From Vitellaria paradoxa (Eukaryota > Streptophyta > Magnoliopsida > Ericales > Sapotaceae): a stretch of DNA of 64,000 nucleotides. The stretch lies in NCBI GenBank assembly GCA_019916065.1, contig CM034233.1, positions 6,330,516 through 6,394,515 on the forward strand, in the 5' to 3' direction. Both the position numbers and the translations under genes were made by a program. Positions 1 through 13,921 of the stretch are shown piece after piece (position 1 is the first letter of the stretch; each line of letters starts with the position of its first letter). The notes beneath the pieces are model-generated. The model searched no databases, was not told where the DNA came from, and was given only the letters and a program-made list of their open reading frames with translations.

Positions 1-688
1 CTGATACAAAAATTAAAAAGTTTTGCTATTCATATTTGAAAAACGTGATTTGATGACTGCGTGTCAAACGTAAAAAAGTTTCTCAAACTTTTGCTTTTCT
101 AGTTATCTTTTGCCGCATCAAACGAATCTTTTATATTAAATCAAACACAAATATCTAACTATCATTTTAAAATAAATTTTTACATTCTAAATTCTAAAAA
201 AATAATTTTTAATTTTTGTTGACACTCTAAACAGCCTAATAATCCAAAGAGAGTGGAGACTGGGTGGCCAATAGATTGGATCGGGCCGGGTTAAAAGTAC
301 GAAAAATTGTATCCAAGTCATATTTTGTAATCTTTTAAAACTATTAGTCACACCAAAAAAAAAGTATTGCTTTTAAGTCATATTAATGTGGAAAGTTTTG
401 TATTTAAGTCACACTTTTGAGTGAGTCCCACGATTTTATTTTAAATATAATTTCTAATATACCGATAATATTCTTTATTTCTATAACAAAGTTACACAAG
501 TTATTTCCGGGAATTCTGGGAATCACGTGAAGATATGGTTTACCGAGAATCACGCTTCTTTCGTTTTTTTTTTTTTTTTTCTTTTCTTATTTTCAGTTTC
601 ATTATTTACAGTTTTAGTCGTGAAGATATTAAGAAGATAGAGCTTATTTGACCTATTTTCTTCATGGATTGATTTTGCCGATTGGCGT

Positions 689-1440
689 TTTGAGCTATCT
701 TCAAAATAGTACCGGTACTGTTTCAAAAAATATGATGATGTTGGCTCGTATAGTTGGTTTGTGTTATGCATCGATTGATATTTTTTAGGCAGTATAAAAA
801 ACAGTACCGGTACTATTTTATCGATACTGTTTTCAACACAGTACCGGTACTATTTTATCGGTACTGTTTTCAAAACAATACCGGTACTGTTTTCAAAATA
901 GCACCATGAATTATAAGCAGATGACGAGTTTTAAGGGCAAGAGAAATCTATTGGGCCGATTAACGTTTTGAGCTATCTTCAAAACAGTACCAGTACTGTT
1001 TCAAAAAATATGATGATGTTAGCTCGTATGGTTGGTTTGTGTTATGTATCGATTGATATTTTTTAGGTAATATGAAAATAGTACCGATCCAAATAGTATC
1101 GGCACTGTGTTCAAAACAGCACTATCAATTATAAGCAAACGACGAGTTTTAAGGGTAAGAGAAATTCATGGGGCCGATGGGCTTTTTGAGCTATCTTCAA
1201 AACAGTATCGATACTGTTTCAAAAAATATGATGATGTTAGCTCATATGATTGGTTTATGTTATGTATCGATTGATGTTTTTAGGCAGTATGAAAACAGTA
1301 CCGATAAAACAATACCAGTACTGTTTTCAAAACAGCACTATGAATTATAAGCAGATAACAAGTTTTTGGCAAGAGAAATCCATGGGGTTGATTAGCATTT
1401 TGAGTTATTTTCAAAACAATACCAGTACTGTTTCAAAATC
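689..1440. repeat. Imperfect tandem repeat array rich in palindrome CAGTACCGGTACTG
   Basis: The phrase TGAGCTATCTTCAAAA recurs at about 691, 969 and 1187, and degenerately at 1401, giving units of about 278, 218 and 214 bp. Each unit carries the motif ACAGTACYRGTACTGTTTY and then a shared stretch (ATGATGATGTTAGCTC, ATCGATTGAT, GCACYATGAATTATAAGCAGA). The core CAGTACCGGTACTG is its own reverse complement. The first unit is longer because of extra palindromes at about 800-890. The short ORFs running through the array are products of the repeat. It ends about 560 bp before the CLV1 start codon. No transposon termini were recognised. Confidence 0.8.
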
Positions 1441-1999
1441 AGAAAAAATAAAGATACTAAGGAATGATGATCGATTTAGGTTTTTTCCCAACAGTTTTAA
1501 TTTTGTTTCAAAAAATCAGTTTTACTTGCTTGGTAAAGAAGATTGAAAGTTGCGAAAGTTATAGTTGAATTGTGCACTATTTTCGGATAAAATTGACAGT
1601 TTTGAAATGTGGTGAAAAACGCGTGATGTCTTTTTTTATCTTTTTGTTACAAGTGTGACTTATTTACAAATAAATTTTTTGAGTATAACTTAAATCCTTA
1701 TAAATCCATAAATAGTGACCGGCCTCCAAAAACCTCTCTCTTTTTTTTTTTTAAACGGTATTGAGAATTTTTACTTTTGTTCGTTGAATTTAAACTCATT
1801 CATGTAAATTTATTTAATTTTAAAAATATTTAAATTATATTTTTAGATAGATAATTAAAATTCTAAAAAAATCTTTTTATTCTACCAATTTTGATACTCT
1901 CCAACCCTTCGGTCCTTCGCAGCGCTCCTACTTATTTGAACTGCCCAACACATTTGTGTAGGTCTCGTCTCCGAGCAGAGTAACAGTGAAAACGCAGAG

Positions 2000-4900
2000 A
2001 TGAGAACGCTTTCACTAAACTCTTGTGGTCTTCTTCGTCTCTTCCTTTTTCTCTACTTTGCAGTCTCTTCTCGTGCTTTCTCAGATCTTGAAGTGTTGTT
2101 GAAGCTCAAATCCTCAATGATTGGCCCAACAGGTTCTGGGCTTGAGGACTGGGACGAGTCCTCATCTCCTCCATTGCATTGTTCCTTCTCCGGAGTTACT
2201 TGTGATGAGGACTCACGAGTCATCTCTCTCAACGTTTCGTTTGTCCCTCTTTTTGGCACCATTCCGGCGGAGATTGGACTTTTGGACAAGCTTGTTAATC
2301 TCACTCTCGTCGGCGACAATCTCACCGTTCCGCTTCCCATGGGCATGTCCAACCTGACGGCTATCAAGTTCATCAACCTCTCCGCCAACGCCTTTCACGG
2401 CGATTTCCCCGGAAATATGGTGGTGCCATTGACAGAGCTTGAAGTTTTTGATGTTTACAACAACAACTTCACCGGAGAGCTTCCCACGGAGTTCGCTAGG
2501 CTGAAGCGACTTAAAACTCTTCATCTCGGTGGAAACTACTTTTCCGGTGAGATTCCTGAGGCTTACACCGAGATTCAGAGCTTGGAGAGCTTAGGTCTGC
2601 AAGGCAATGGACTTACCGGAAAGATTCCGGCGAGTTTGTCTCGGTTGTCGAATCTTCGAGAACTGTGCCTTGGTTACTACAATTCGTACGACGGAGGTAT
2701 TCCTCCTGAGTTAGGATCATTGAGCTCCCTCAGACTACTCGATCTGGGAGGATGTAACCTCTCCGGTGAGATTCCGCCGAGTTTGGCCAATTTGAAGAAC
2801 TTAGACACTCTGTTTCTACAAATCAATCGCCTCACCGGTTCCATCCCTCCGGAACTCTCTGGTTTGGTCAGTCTGAAATCGCTCGATCTTTCCTTTAATG
2901 AACTCACGGGGGAGATACCAGCAAGCCTCGCTGAACTCAAGAATCTCACGCTGATAAACCTTTTTCGAAACAAACTTCACGGCCGTATTCCGTCGTTCAT
3001 CGGTGACCTTCCGGACCTTGAGGTGTTTCAGGTTTGGGAGAACAACTTTACTTTTGAGTTGCCAGAGAACCTTGGCCGTAATGGTAAGCTTCTGCAACTT
3101 GATGTGGCAACGAATCACTTAACCGGAACGATTCCTCAGGATTTGTGCAAAGGAGGGAGATTAAAGACGCTGATACTGATGGAGAACTACTTCTTCGGGC
3201 CAATTCCTGACAAACTTGGTGAGTGCAAATCATTGAATCGGATACGAGTCATGAAGAACTACTTCAACGGAACGATTCCCACCGGCTTCTTCGACATGCC
3301 GTTACTGGACGTGCTAGAGCTCAATGACAACTTGTTCACAGGTGAACTTCCTTCCGAAATTTCAGGCCAACAACTCAGTCTACTCTCCGTGGCTTCCAAC
3401 AGAATCACTGGGAATATTCCTCCAGCTGTCGACAATCTGGTCAGTTTGGTGTCTCTTTCCCTTGAATTGAACCAAATTTCCGGGGAAATTCCCCTTGAGG
3501 TCTTTAACTTGAGAATGCTTTCGAAAATCAATATCAGCGCCAACAGTATTACCGGTGAAATTCCATCTTCGATAGCTGGTTGTAAGTCACTAACTTCGGT
3601 TGATTTCAGCCGGAACAATTTGCATGGTGAAATTCCAGCAAAACTTAATGCGCTACCCATCTTGGCGGTGCTCAATTTATCGAGAAATCAACTAAGTGGT
3701 CCAATACCAGATCAAATCGAGTCAATGGTTAGCCTAACAACCCTAGACCTTTCCTACAATGACCTATCCGGCAGAATCCCCACCAGCGGTCAATTTCAGG
3801 CCTTCAACTCTACCTCTTTTGCCGGAAACTCCAAACTCTGTTCTTGGCGCAATCAATCGTGTCCGTTTTTGCAAAGTCAGGCTGGGGCTTTAAACAAACG
3901 GTCCTTTGGCTCAACGAAACTCACTATCATAATCATTGCCCTCATTACTTTCGTGCTGCTGTTGACGATTACCTTCATGCGGATCAGAAGGAAAAGACTG
4001 GAAAAATCAAGGGCCTGGAAGCTGACAACGTTCCAGCGGCTTGATTTCAAAGCGGAGGACGTCCTGGAATGCTTGAAGGAGGAGAACATCATAGGAAAAG
4101 GAGGTGCTGGGATCGTCTACCGTGGGTGCACGCCCAAGGGCGTCGACGTGGCGATCAAGCGGTTGGTTGGCCGCGGCACCGGCCGGAGCGACCGCGGTTT
4201 CTCTGCGGAAATACAAACACTGGGAACAATCCGGCACCGAAACATCGTGAGGCTATTGGGGTACGTGTCGAACAAAGACACGAATTTGTTGTTGTACGAG
4301 TACATGCCCAACGGGAGCTTGGGAGAGACGCTTCATGGGTCAAAGGGAGCTCATTTGCAGTGGGAGACGAGGTACCGGATTGCGGTGGAGGCAGCTAAAG
4401 GGCTTTGTTATCTGCACCATGACTGTTCGCCCCTGATCATTCACAGGGATGTCAAGTCCAACAATATATTGCTTGATTCCGACTACGAAGCTCATGTGGC
4501 TGATTTTGGGCTTGCCAAGTTCTTGCAGGATGCTGGAGCATCAGAGTGTATGTCTGCTGTTGCGGGGTCTTATGGTTACATTGCTCCTGGTAAGTCATCA
4601 CTCGGGTCATATTTTCTTGTGAACCTTCACTCTTTCAATTCCAATTTGCATGGTTCCCACCCCCCCCCTTTTTTTTTTAAATTCCCTCAAATCAATAATT
4701 TTTTTTGCCCATTTTAAGTTAAGCATGTTAAAACTTATTGGAAAAAAAAAAAAAAAAAGGACAGAAAGTTTCTAAACACGAATTCATGCTTAGAATTTGT
4801 TTCTTAATTTGGATCAGTTTCTTGAACACAACTTTAATATTCAAAAAGTCGCCTTCAAATGCGTCTCGATTGGAAAATCTTCCTTTACTAGCCAACCCAA

Positions 4901-5962
4901 CGGAATAATAGTTATAAAAAGTCTTTTTGACACCACATGCATGTATATTAGGAACTAGAGGTGAATGTATATTACTTGGGTGTGATTTTTTTTTTTTAAA
5001 TTTCTTCCTCTTTGTTAAATGATTATTTGAACAGAAATTAACATGAACTAAAATACTTAATTTTAATAAATGGTAAATAACTTGTAGATTGTTAATTTGA
5101 CAACTGGGGAACTTTGAAAAAAAAAATACTAAATAAATTACCATAATAGATAGTGAATTGTAGTGACTATTCCAATCTTAGCAAAGTATTTTACCATTCC
5201 ATTCAATTAACTTAAAACACAATTTGTGCAGCAGTGGAGAAGAATGGTTTCTTACCCTGCGCGTGCATTTATGAATTTGAAATTAAGTGATTTTATGTTA
5301 ATTATTTAAGAATTTGAAATTAAGGAATTTGATATTAATTATTTAGGGAGAATTATTCAAATATAATTTTGTTGGCTTAGAAGGATTTTATTATAGATTT
5401 AAACAATTCAAAATAATGAATTATGATGAATTTTAATGCATCACAAAAAAAAAAAGTATTTGTTTGAAATATATCAGGTTAAGTAGTGATTATTAGAAAT
5501 CTTTTCTTACATAAATTAATCCTCTATCTTAAATTTAAGTACATTTTGAAGTGTCAAAAGTCTAATATTTTTAACGAGAGCACATTATTTGATTGTTGGT
5601 GATGTAAAGAGTACGCCTACACACTGAAAGTGGACGAGAAAAGCGACGTGTACAGCTTTGGGGTGGTGCTTCTGGAACTGATCACCGGCCGAAAGCCGGT
5701 GGGAGAGTTCGGAGATGGGGTGGACATAGTGAGGTGGGTGAAGAAGACAATGTCGGAGCTCTCTCAGCCCTCGGACACTGCATCAGTGCTGGCGGTCATA
5801 GACCAGAGGCTTACTGGGTATCCACTGACGGGAGTAGTACACCTGTTCAAGATTGCAATGTTGTGCGTCGAGGACGACAGTCCTGCGAGGCCTACGATGA
5901 GGGAAGTCGTTCACATGCTCACCAATCCTCCCCTGCCTGCAACCACTCTCCTCACTCTCTAA
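2000..5962 (+). CDS. CLV1: CLAVATA1-type LRR receptor kinase, two exons (2000-4589, 5610-5962)
   Basis: Joining the exons gives 2943 nt and 980 aa, the length of Arabidopsis CLV1. In order it shows a signal peptide (residues 1 to about 27), an LRR N-cap, about 20 plant-type LRRs with LxGxIP spacing (about 70-610), one membrane helix (about 641-663) with a basic stop-transfer stretch, and an intracellular Ser/Thr kinase. Kinase landmarks are the glycine loop GKGGAGIVY (from 699), the VAIK lysine 720, HRDVKSNN with catalytic Asp817, DFG at 835-837, and an APE glutamate (864) split by the intron. The donor is CTG|GTAAGT at 4590 and the acceptor AAAG|AG ends at 5609, so the intron is 1020 bp. The first exon alone reads on into the intron, which is an artefact. 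In Arabidopsis CLV1 perceives CLV3 peptide and limits stem-cell number in shoot meristems. A BAM-type paralogue is less likely given the length and single late intron. No lesion is visible. Confidence 0.93.
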
Positions 5963-6964
5963 CCCTCTCTCTGGTTTTCATAGGTAACTTTTGCGAGCTG
6001 AATAATGTGTGCCAATCTGGTTTGTAATAATTTTAACTGCAAAACTCAAATGGGTTCTAGTTTTTGCTTTGGGTTGCGTTGTTGGTTTGTGTTTGGTTTT
6101 TGCTTTTGTTAAGCTACTCTATATATATACAAATGTTGTGCTTGTAAATTGTACACATATCTATTGATGCCTGATGCAAGTTGAAGATGTTCGGTAATTA
6201 GTTGTTCAAGTTCAGACTGAGGTCACTCAAGTTTTAAGTGTAAACTCGAGTTCTCGATCAATTTCAAATTCAGGGTTGCATGCAAGAAATTTTTATGAAC
6301 AATGAAAAGTTTGCCCCTATGAATGGAAAATTCTGTGGTGCATTAGTGGTTTTCAGTGTTTTGAGCAATAATTGTTAACTTATAATGTTTAAAAATTATT
6401 TATACACTTCTTTTAAAGGTTTTATTTTATTACTCTTGAGATTTTGCCTTTGTATGCTCACACTTTACAGGTTTAATTAATGTATATTTAGACTTCCTAA
6501 AGTTTGTATAATATTTACTTACATTTTATCTAGTTAAATATTCGATCCAAATTTAACGGTTGACAAAGTATATATTTTAAAGTGATCACTTGGTGTATTT
6601 GGAGTTGTATAAAAGTGTATAAAATAAAAAAAAATTGTAAAAGTAAATATTTTGTAATTCGTACAGTAAGTAAATAATTTAAATTTTGTTATCTCGTAAT
6701 TCATGTTTATGAAGATTTGTAAATTTTTTTTTGTTTTGTTTAACTTCAAACGGTGCCACTATAACCTCACTATAAATGGAGTTCTATTAACTTTTGCTTT
6801 TTACTTTTTTAAATTAAGCACCAATACACCGCGATTGCACTCAAATCTATTATTTTTAATGTTATGTTTGTAATTTGTTTACTCTTATTTTATTTGACAA
6901 CATAGAAGCAGTTAATTTTTTTTTAATTTTGATGTGTATTATTTACATTTATTAATTGCAAAAC

Positions 6965-6996
<32 letters not shown>

Positions 6997-8186
6997 TAAA
7001 TAGGAGAACTTACATATAAATAAAAAAAGTTTTTTTTTTCTTTGTACAATGATTTTCTTAATTTAATATAATTTTTTTCACTTTTTTATAAATATAAATA
7101 ACATATTTAAAACTTATCAATTTGTAACTTGCATAAATTTTACAATTTTACCTTTACATAAATCATTATCTATTTATCATTATTATTTAAACAAGGGAAT
7201 AAATTTAGTCTTATGATTTTTAATCTTTTTATTTTTGCTGTAAATTAATTGAAAATCTACTATTATTCCCCCTTTTTATTTAAGAGTTCTTTTTTATACT
7301 TCATTTTTTTTTAATGCTGAAAGTTACATATTAATCAATTGTGAATAATATGGCAGAAAGTATAAATGAGTTAAAAAGGATCTTTCATACTCCATGGATA
7401 TTGATTTGATAATAATAAATTAGATTGTATTAATGGTTTATAAAAAATTTTAACATTAAATTGTAAACACCGACCTAAATACCCTTTAATTTCACCAAGT
7501 TTAATAGAGTTAGATGGTAAGGACTCTCTAGTACACATTATTAAAACTTGTGAGGTCTAAGTGTACGAAGACAAAACCACAAGGGGCGTTAGTGAGGTAA
7601 ATCCTCTTTTAAACTAGGGATAGCTATTACAATTAAAGAGCATTAACTAAAGAAATTAAAAAAATTTACCAAATAGTAGACATTGTGAATTTTTAACCAA
7701 TTTGTCCAATGTTGGATTATATAATAGTATGGATAAATATAAATTTTGATTAAATATATACATAAAAATAACATAAAAATTTAACTCTGAAAAATTAAAT
7801 TAATACGTTTGTTTTTATAATTTTCAGAATAAGGACATTCTTATATATATATACAGATATGTTAAATTTAAGTTTTACAATTTATTAATGTAAGTTAATA
7901 GTTCAATTTAAAAATGTAAATATTATTAGCAAAATAATTTTTTTTTGTAACTATTAATTCTTGGATTGAATTATAATTTTTTATCATCAAATAGTATAAT
8001 CTTTGTATGATAAAATAGACGCGTAAAACTTTAAATATGATCTTTTAAGCTAATATTTGTTAACTTTTCCATTCCAAGCTAATATTTGTTAGCTTTTAAT
8101 CCAAAATTACTCTTTTTTTTTTTTTTGGTGTGATGATAATTTTTATCATACTACTGGGTTAATTTAATAATCAAAATTAAAAGTTA
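5963..8186. other. CLV1 3' flank and AT-rich intergenic DNA
   Basis: No ORF resembles a gene. The stretch holds the CLV1 3' flank, an (ATA)n run near 6967-6997, long A/T tracts and one MITE listed separately. Confidence 0.7.
6592..6757. mobile_element. MITE-like element, family B copy 1
   Basis: Its ends are imperfect inverted repeats (GTGTATTTGGAGTT and the complement of AACTTCAAACGGTGC). Its interior (GTAATTCGTACAGTAAGTAAATAATTT) recurs at 34058-34203 and, in reverse, at about 38130-38270. No coding capacity. Boundaries are approximate. Confidence 0.55.
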
Positions 8187-8343
8187 GGGCCTCTTTGGTA
8201 GACAAAAAATAGAGGAAAAAGTACAACAAAAGTAAAAAGATGTGACATAAAGATAATATGTGAAAAATTTTAATTGAAAAAAAATACAAGAACTAATTAG
8301 AGTTGATGACTTTTTGTGAATTTTGGTGCGGCCAAACTGGCCC
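8187..8343. mobile_element. Tourist-like (PIF/Harbinger) MITE with TTA duplication
   Basis: The 157-bp element starts GGGCCTCTTTGG and ends CCAAACTGGCCC, giving a 12-bp terminal inverted repeat with two mismatches. It is flanked on both sides by TTA (8184-8186 and 8344-8346). TTA duplications and GGGCC-type termini are typical of Tourist MITEs mobilised by PIF/Harbinger transposase. A degenerate relative without clear ends lies at about 32160-32320, sharing TATGACATAAA and GATATGTAAAAAATTT-like stretches. Confidence 0.8.
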
Positions 8344-9632
8344 TTAATTGCCATGTCTACGAAAGCCACTTGTTCGCTTGCATCAACGTTCCCCTTATGG
8401 ATGGCGTAAGCAGTGATGGTATCAAAGAAATTTTTATTCTTGGTCTCTCTTAACCATCTCTGTCAGTGCATAGATCAAATGGATGGGAATTAATTAGGTC
8501 CTACAAAAATTTAGAAGCTTGATTCACGCCGTAGACTGTAGTTAGTATTCAATTACACTCTAGTTAAGTGGTTAAGCACTTGGAATTTTTTAAAAAACAA
8601 AATTTGGTAAGCCCCCATTTCAAAGAAAATTTGGTAAAACCCCAAATCATGGAATTGCACTATTAAAACTTTTTATATGTATTTATATGGCAATTAGCAT
8701 CATTATTATGTTGAATGGTAGCAAAAATGTTTCCATAATACCCGTCATGGAGTTCTCACTCATTAGTGGTCTCAATTGTTTCCATATATAATACTTGTTA
8801 TAGAGTTGATTTCAAGAATCTAAGAGAATATTCTAGGTGCACTCAAATAAACAAACTCTGATAATTAAATTAAGTTATTGAAAAACATAATTTCACAAGG
8901 TTTTGCATAAATTGCAAATAACTAATAAACATATATAACAAATATATTTAATTTCCAAATAATTTATATGAGTAACATACTAGTTAAAAAAAAAAAAAGT
9001 TGCATTTGTTGAAATTACAAGGTGAAAGTGTAAAATTTTTTTTAGTACGTTAAAAGTATATATAGTGATGACACCAAAACTAACACACGTCGAATATGAG
9101 TCAAGGACTGAGTTAGTTTATAAGTGTATCTACCTCTTCCTCCTTCATGTCAAACATGTTTTAAATCCGTGAAGGAGAAGTCTACGAGTTAAGGGAACCC
9201 AAAGCGGATAATATCTATCAAGCAAGTTTACGTTGTGTGGACAAAAATGGATCATTATTAGTGTGGTATCTTATAAATGTCCAGCTTCTCTCTCCCTGAC
9301 ACGACGCCTTTTAAAGCTGTAAGTTGTGCGTGAAAGTGCCTATGGGAGAGTGCCGAAAAAGCGCCTAGTTCCTCTTTCCCTGTTATTACACGTTTTAAAA
9401 TCGTAAGTTGTATAATAATATCTGTTAAGAGGGTATACAGTGTGCGGACGAAAATGGGACATCATCATATAGCATTTAAATCTTGCAAAGTAAATGCAGT
9501 TAACTAATTTAATAAGTAATATAACAATAAGACATACAAAAGATTATGATTTGATATGTATGGGTATTATAGTAATGACAATAATAACAAAAATCCAAAA
9601 ATAATAAACGGTAAAAAAAATAATGAATTTAA

Positions 9633-9785
9633 GACGTATTTTAAGTGTATTTAGAGTGACAAAAAGTGAGATAAATTGAGATAATTTATGAGTTTATAAT
9701 TCGTGCAGTGAGATAAAAAGTGAATAATTTTAAAAAATTTTAAAAATTTTTTAGCGTTTTTTAGTAAACCAAATGCACTCTTACT
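9633..9785. mobile_element. MITE-like element, family C copy 1
   Basis: The stretch GAGTGACAAAAAGTGAGATA followed by a TTCGTGCAGTGAGATAAAAA-like stretch recurs at 55078-55232, and in reverse inside the element at 21591-22050. Termini are poorly conserved, so the limits are approximate. Confidence 0.45.
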
Positions 9786-11599
9786 GTGGTAGGATTGTTT
9801 TTGAATTTGTTTTGTGAACTTGATAAAAAAATATGGAGAAAATAATCATGCAGCGACAAACAAAAGGAATAAAAAGAAGAATAAAACAAAACAAATGAAT
9901 TGTAGTATAACTCCATAGTTTTATAAATTATGTAGCCGTGGTCTAATTGTACAACATCCTTCCCTATAACATATTGGAATTATAATTATTACATAAATTA
10001 TCTTTATCTTAAATATTTTAATTATTTAAAATAATGTGTTTACTATTATAATTAAGTAATAAATACTACAATTTAAATATAATAATTAAATGCATATTAA
10101 TTTCTAATAATTATAATTACTATTTATCTATCTAAAAAATAATAATCGTATTCCAATCGGTGGTCAAATAGGAGTGCATTTAATGATTTCAAAATTATTA
10201 AATTAGAATCTTACTAAAAATATGGAATTCTATATATATATATTGTAATTTTATATACAACATTTGATAAAAAAACATAAAAAAATATACATTTACATGT
10301 TGCTTTGTTTTTTGTATCTATTTTCTATATGTTTCTATATTACATTATAAATTTAATTTAATCTAATTAATTAATTTTAATTATTATTTTAGTAAATAAT
10401 TAAATTAAAATAATATAATAAAATTATAGCAAATTCAATTAAACAAAATTTGAACTCATCTAAAACAGTGCACGTTGATTTACCTCTTTTTAAAACTCTT
10501 ATATATGTTTTAATTAGAATTCTTAAACTATAACTCCAATAAGTCTTTGACTAGGATTCTTTGTTAAATTAATAACTTTTACGTTTAAATCTATGTAGAC
10601 TTCCATTTAAATTTAATATGAAATGATAAGTAATATTTATGAGATAAAAGATAAAATAATATGACATAATATAATGTGAAATTATCGTTTTTACCAGGCT
10701 GTTGTTGGGTCACTTTCTATGTCAAGCCCAGCCCAAAACCTAGGCCGTAAAGGAGATTTTTACGGTCCGCCATTTCATGTTTCATGTAGCGGGCGAAGGG
10801 AGTTGAATGGGCCAATCATTTTTATTTATTATTAATTTTTTTTGGGGGCCCCCGGGGGGGGGGCATTGGCACCTAAATGGAAACTCCGGGTTCCAATAGG
10901 CCTAGTGAGCCTCACTTGATTGGGATGGGCCCTGTCCCCCTCCATCCAAAAGATTTTGTTGATCTACATTTTTCGTAATGGAGATTGTGAATTTTTGTCT
11001 ACTATTTTACGTAATGGAGATTGAGAATTTTTGTTTACTTATAGTAGAGAGGTTGGGGGAATAATTCGACGTAAACTTTGTCCTGAATATAGCTCAAGTG
11101 TTTGATGCCAGAAAAAGGAAATTTCAATCACATCAATAACTTCTTCTCTCTATCCCCCCCCCCTCCCAAAAAAAAAAAAAGAAGTCACTTTCAAATTTAA
11201 TGCCATTTCTAAATGCTCAATTTACACCCATTTGTTCCAGATATATAAAATAAAAATTTATTTTACCTGTGTTTCAAACATGAGGCTCATTATTGCCCAT
11301 TTTTATTAATTTTACAAATTTAAGTTCCTAAGTTCAATTTATTTTTAAGAAGATTTTCACTTAAACAGTGTATCACATAATCCGTCTTAAACTTTAAAAA
11401 AAAAATGTAATACAAGGAGTTTTTAGAGAGTCACACATCTCGGCACTATTCTTGCCAAACACACTTAATCTCTGAACTTTTTAGAGAATTACGCATCTTT
11501 GCAATATTCTCACCAAACACACTTAACTTTTAAGTTCTTATGAAATCTGCATCCCTACAACTTTAAAACATGTTTCTTAGCCTAGGTAATGTAGGGTAT

Positions 11600-11950
11600 A
11601 TTGTTTTACTATGTTTTAGGAGTAACTCACATAGTATTTCGTCAACTTGTCTACATCATCGTAGTTTTCTCATATATTCCCCCTATTTTAGGTATGCGTT
11701 CTCTTTTGATCTCACACTATTGGTTAGACATTAAGTTTTATTACATTTTAGGAGTAACTTACCCAGTCTCTTGTCGGACTACCTATGTCTCCATAGTTTT
11801 CTCATACATTCCCCTCTTTTGGATACACGCTTCCTCGTCGCCTAACACTACTAGCTAAATATTGGCCTATATCACCGCTGTTTCCTTATGTATTCTCATC
11901 TTTTGGGCAAATGTTCCCTTGTGGCGTCACACTACTAGCTAGACATTCTA
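11600..11950. repeat. About three degenerate tandem units of 110-150 bp
   Basis: The phrases TTTTAGGAGTAACT, GTTTTCTCATAYATTCCCC and CACACTACTAGCTAGACATT-like recur in order about three times, with drift in length. No function or family recognised. Confidence 0.6.
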
Positions 11951-12006
11951 TGTAATAATATTATCAACTTTAGATTTGGTTAAGTTGCATGCAAGAGATA
12001 TTGAAT

Positions 12007-12049
<43 letters not shown>

Positions 12050-13378
12050 CACTTCATCTTAACATGTTCATTTGACGTGAGACATATATAAAGATTTTTC
12101 AAGTGATTACTTATCCTGATACTAATTTCATTCAAGTATGCTTAACCTCAAAATTTTAACGGAATCTATTGATTGCATAACTTTAAAACATATTATATTT
12201 AAATATGTTAAATTTTACACATATGGCACTTCGCTTTAGCATGCCTATGTAATGTGGGACATGAATAATTTATCGTACTTTAGTGATAACTTGCCCAATC
12301 TCTTGCTAGTCTGTTCACATCATTGCTCAATTTATCACACTATTAATTTAGATGACTGTTTTATTTATTTTTATTACAGTTATAGAAAGTTGGTTTTTTT
12401 TTTTCCTCTTATATGATTTTTTTTATAATTTTTAAAAATGTTATTTACATTTATAAAAAAAATATTTAAAAAATTGTTTAGAATACAACAACTCATACAC
12501 GAGTGAACAAAATAATTTTTTTTGTCTCACACTTCAGTTTATTTATTTAAAAATATATTTTTTAATATCTTTATAAACGTGAAAAACATAATTAAATAAA
12601 AATAAAATAAAAAATGCAAGTGTTTTAATCTAACGATAACTAAAGTGTTACACAACATCTAATAGGAAGAGAAAAATTATACAAAACGGAACGATACATA
12701 AAAATTAACTTTAATCATTACCCAGCGGAATTTTATTTCGAATGATAACCAAGTATTTGCATTCTCCAATTAACCCTATTCAATTTTCAATCCATTCTTG
12801 ATGGTCGCAAAACAAACACCTCAATTATCATCCCTCAAAAGGAAAGGAAACGCTATGTTCTTTTCATTTTTTAATTTTTTCTCTATCGTCATAGCACGTG
12901 AAAATTACGTGACATCCCACATCGACAACGATGAGCCAATGTCATTTTCAGTGAAGACTATCTCCACCTTTCCTTTCGTCGAAAGTCCCTCGGAAATTGA
13001 CAGCTCTCGGAGTCTTTTGGTTCATTCAACTGCTGTCTCAATTTTATATTACTGGGCCAGCCAGAGAAGTTCCGGTCAATCCGGTCACTTAGGGGTTCGA
13101 CCCGGGTGGCTTCAACCCGATTTACGGGGCAGTGTACGTGCAGCCTCGCGTGCTCCGCACGTGTGAGCACACAATTGCGGACTGAAAATCAGGGCAGAGA
13201 AACTTGAGGAAGGATTAGAACTCCGCAGAAGGGTAAGAAAAAGGTTTTGAAAAAAAAAAAAACCGAGGAAGAAACGTTTCTCGCGCTCGGCGGTTCGGAA
13301 AGGGTCCGACAGAAGACAGAGCGACGGTTTCTGTGGAGAAAGAGCACCAAATTCACCGCAGGGAAGCGATTACAAAAT

Positions 13379-13381
<3 letters not shown>

Positions 13382-13418
<37 letters not shown>
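13382..13418 (+). repeat. (AG)n microsatellite in the leader of the TFIIS-domain gene
   Basis: Uninterrupted GA dinucleotides just upstream of the first leader ATG. GA/CT runs in plant leaders can bind BPC-type GAGA factors; whether this one does is unknown. Confidence 0.9.
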
Positions 13419-13422
<4 letters not shown>

Positions 13423-13888
13423 GGTCGCTCATGGTGAGGTGCTGCTGCTGGTGTTGAGTTCGACTCCTTCCTACAATCAATACTTGCTATCTCTTGTCTA
13501 CGGTTTTCTTATTCAGGACTACATGGTTGTAAGTATTAATTTCCTTAATTGTTCCAATTTCAGTATTGATTTCTTGCCAGCTTTAGGATGAGCAACTTGA
13601 ATTCCTAAATTTGCTGCATTGATTAGCATGAGATTGATTTAATATTTGGCATAATTTCCCTTCTTTTACCTACATACCTTCGAGTCTTCGATTTCATGCA
13701 TACGAAATCTTAGGTTAGGTTTTCTTTGGAGCTTCTCATCTTTTGAATTGATTTTGAATTCTAGGGTTTGAAACTTGTCTGTGTTAATCTGGTAAGGATT
13801 TATCTGACTTGTTTTGGTTTCCGCAGACTTGGAAAGGCTGTTCCTTTTCTAGTTGTAGAGAAACCCCAATTGTTTCTTTCCTGTCTTT

Positions 13889-13921
<33 letters not shown>

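Larger units (their letters stand above)
8344..13170. other. Gene-free intergenic region with degenerate repeats
   Basis: No supported gene. At about 9060-9480 are repeat-like sequences with LTR-type phrases (AACCCAAAGCGGATAATATC). At about 9633-9785 is a MITE-like unit shared with 55078-55232. A C-tract/A-tract junction lies at 11153-11179, a (TA)n run at 12008-12047, and the partial tandem repeat listed separately. Confidence 0.6.

Noticed and set aside
1250..1546. 98-codon ORF upstream of CLV1
   Set aside because: It runs through the tandem repeat array and has no protein-like features.
4590..4717. CLV1 exon 1 ORF extension ending in a Phe-rich tail
   Set aside because: It is intron read-through; GTAAGT at 4590 and the APE/Y continuation at 5610 restore the kinase.
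9050..9480. Intact LTR retrotransposon
   Set aside because: Only LTR-like phrases; no paired LTRs, primer-binding site or gag-pol ORF.
12798..13166. 122-codon ORF before the TFIIS-domain leader
   Set aside because: No recognisable domain, no conserved start; likely promoter sequence.
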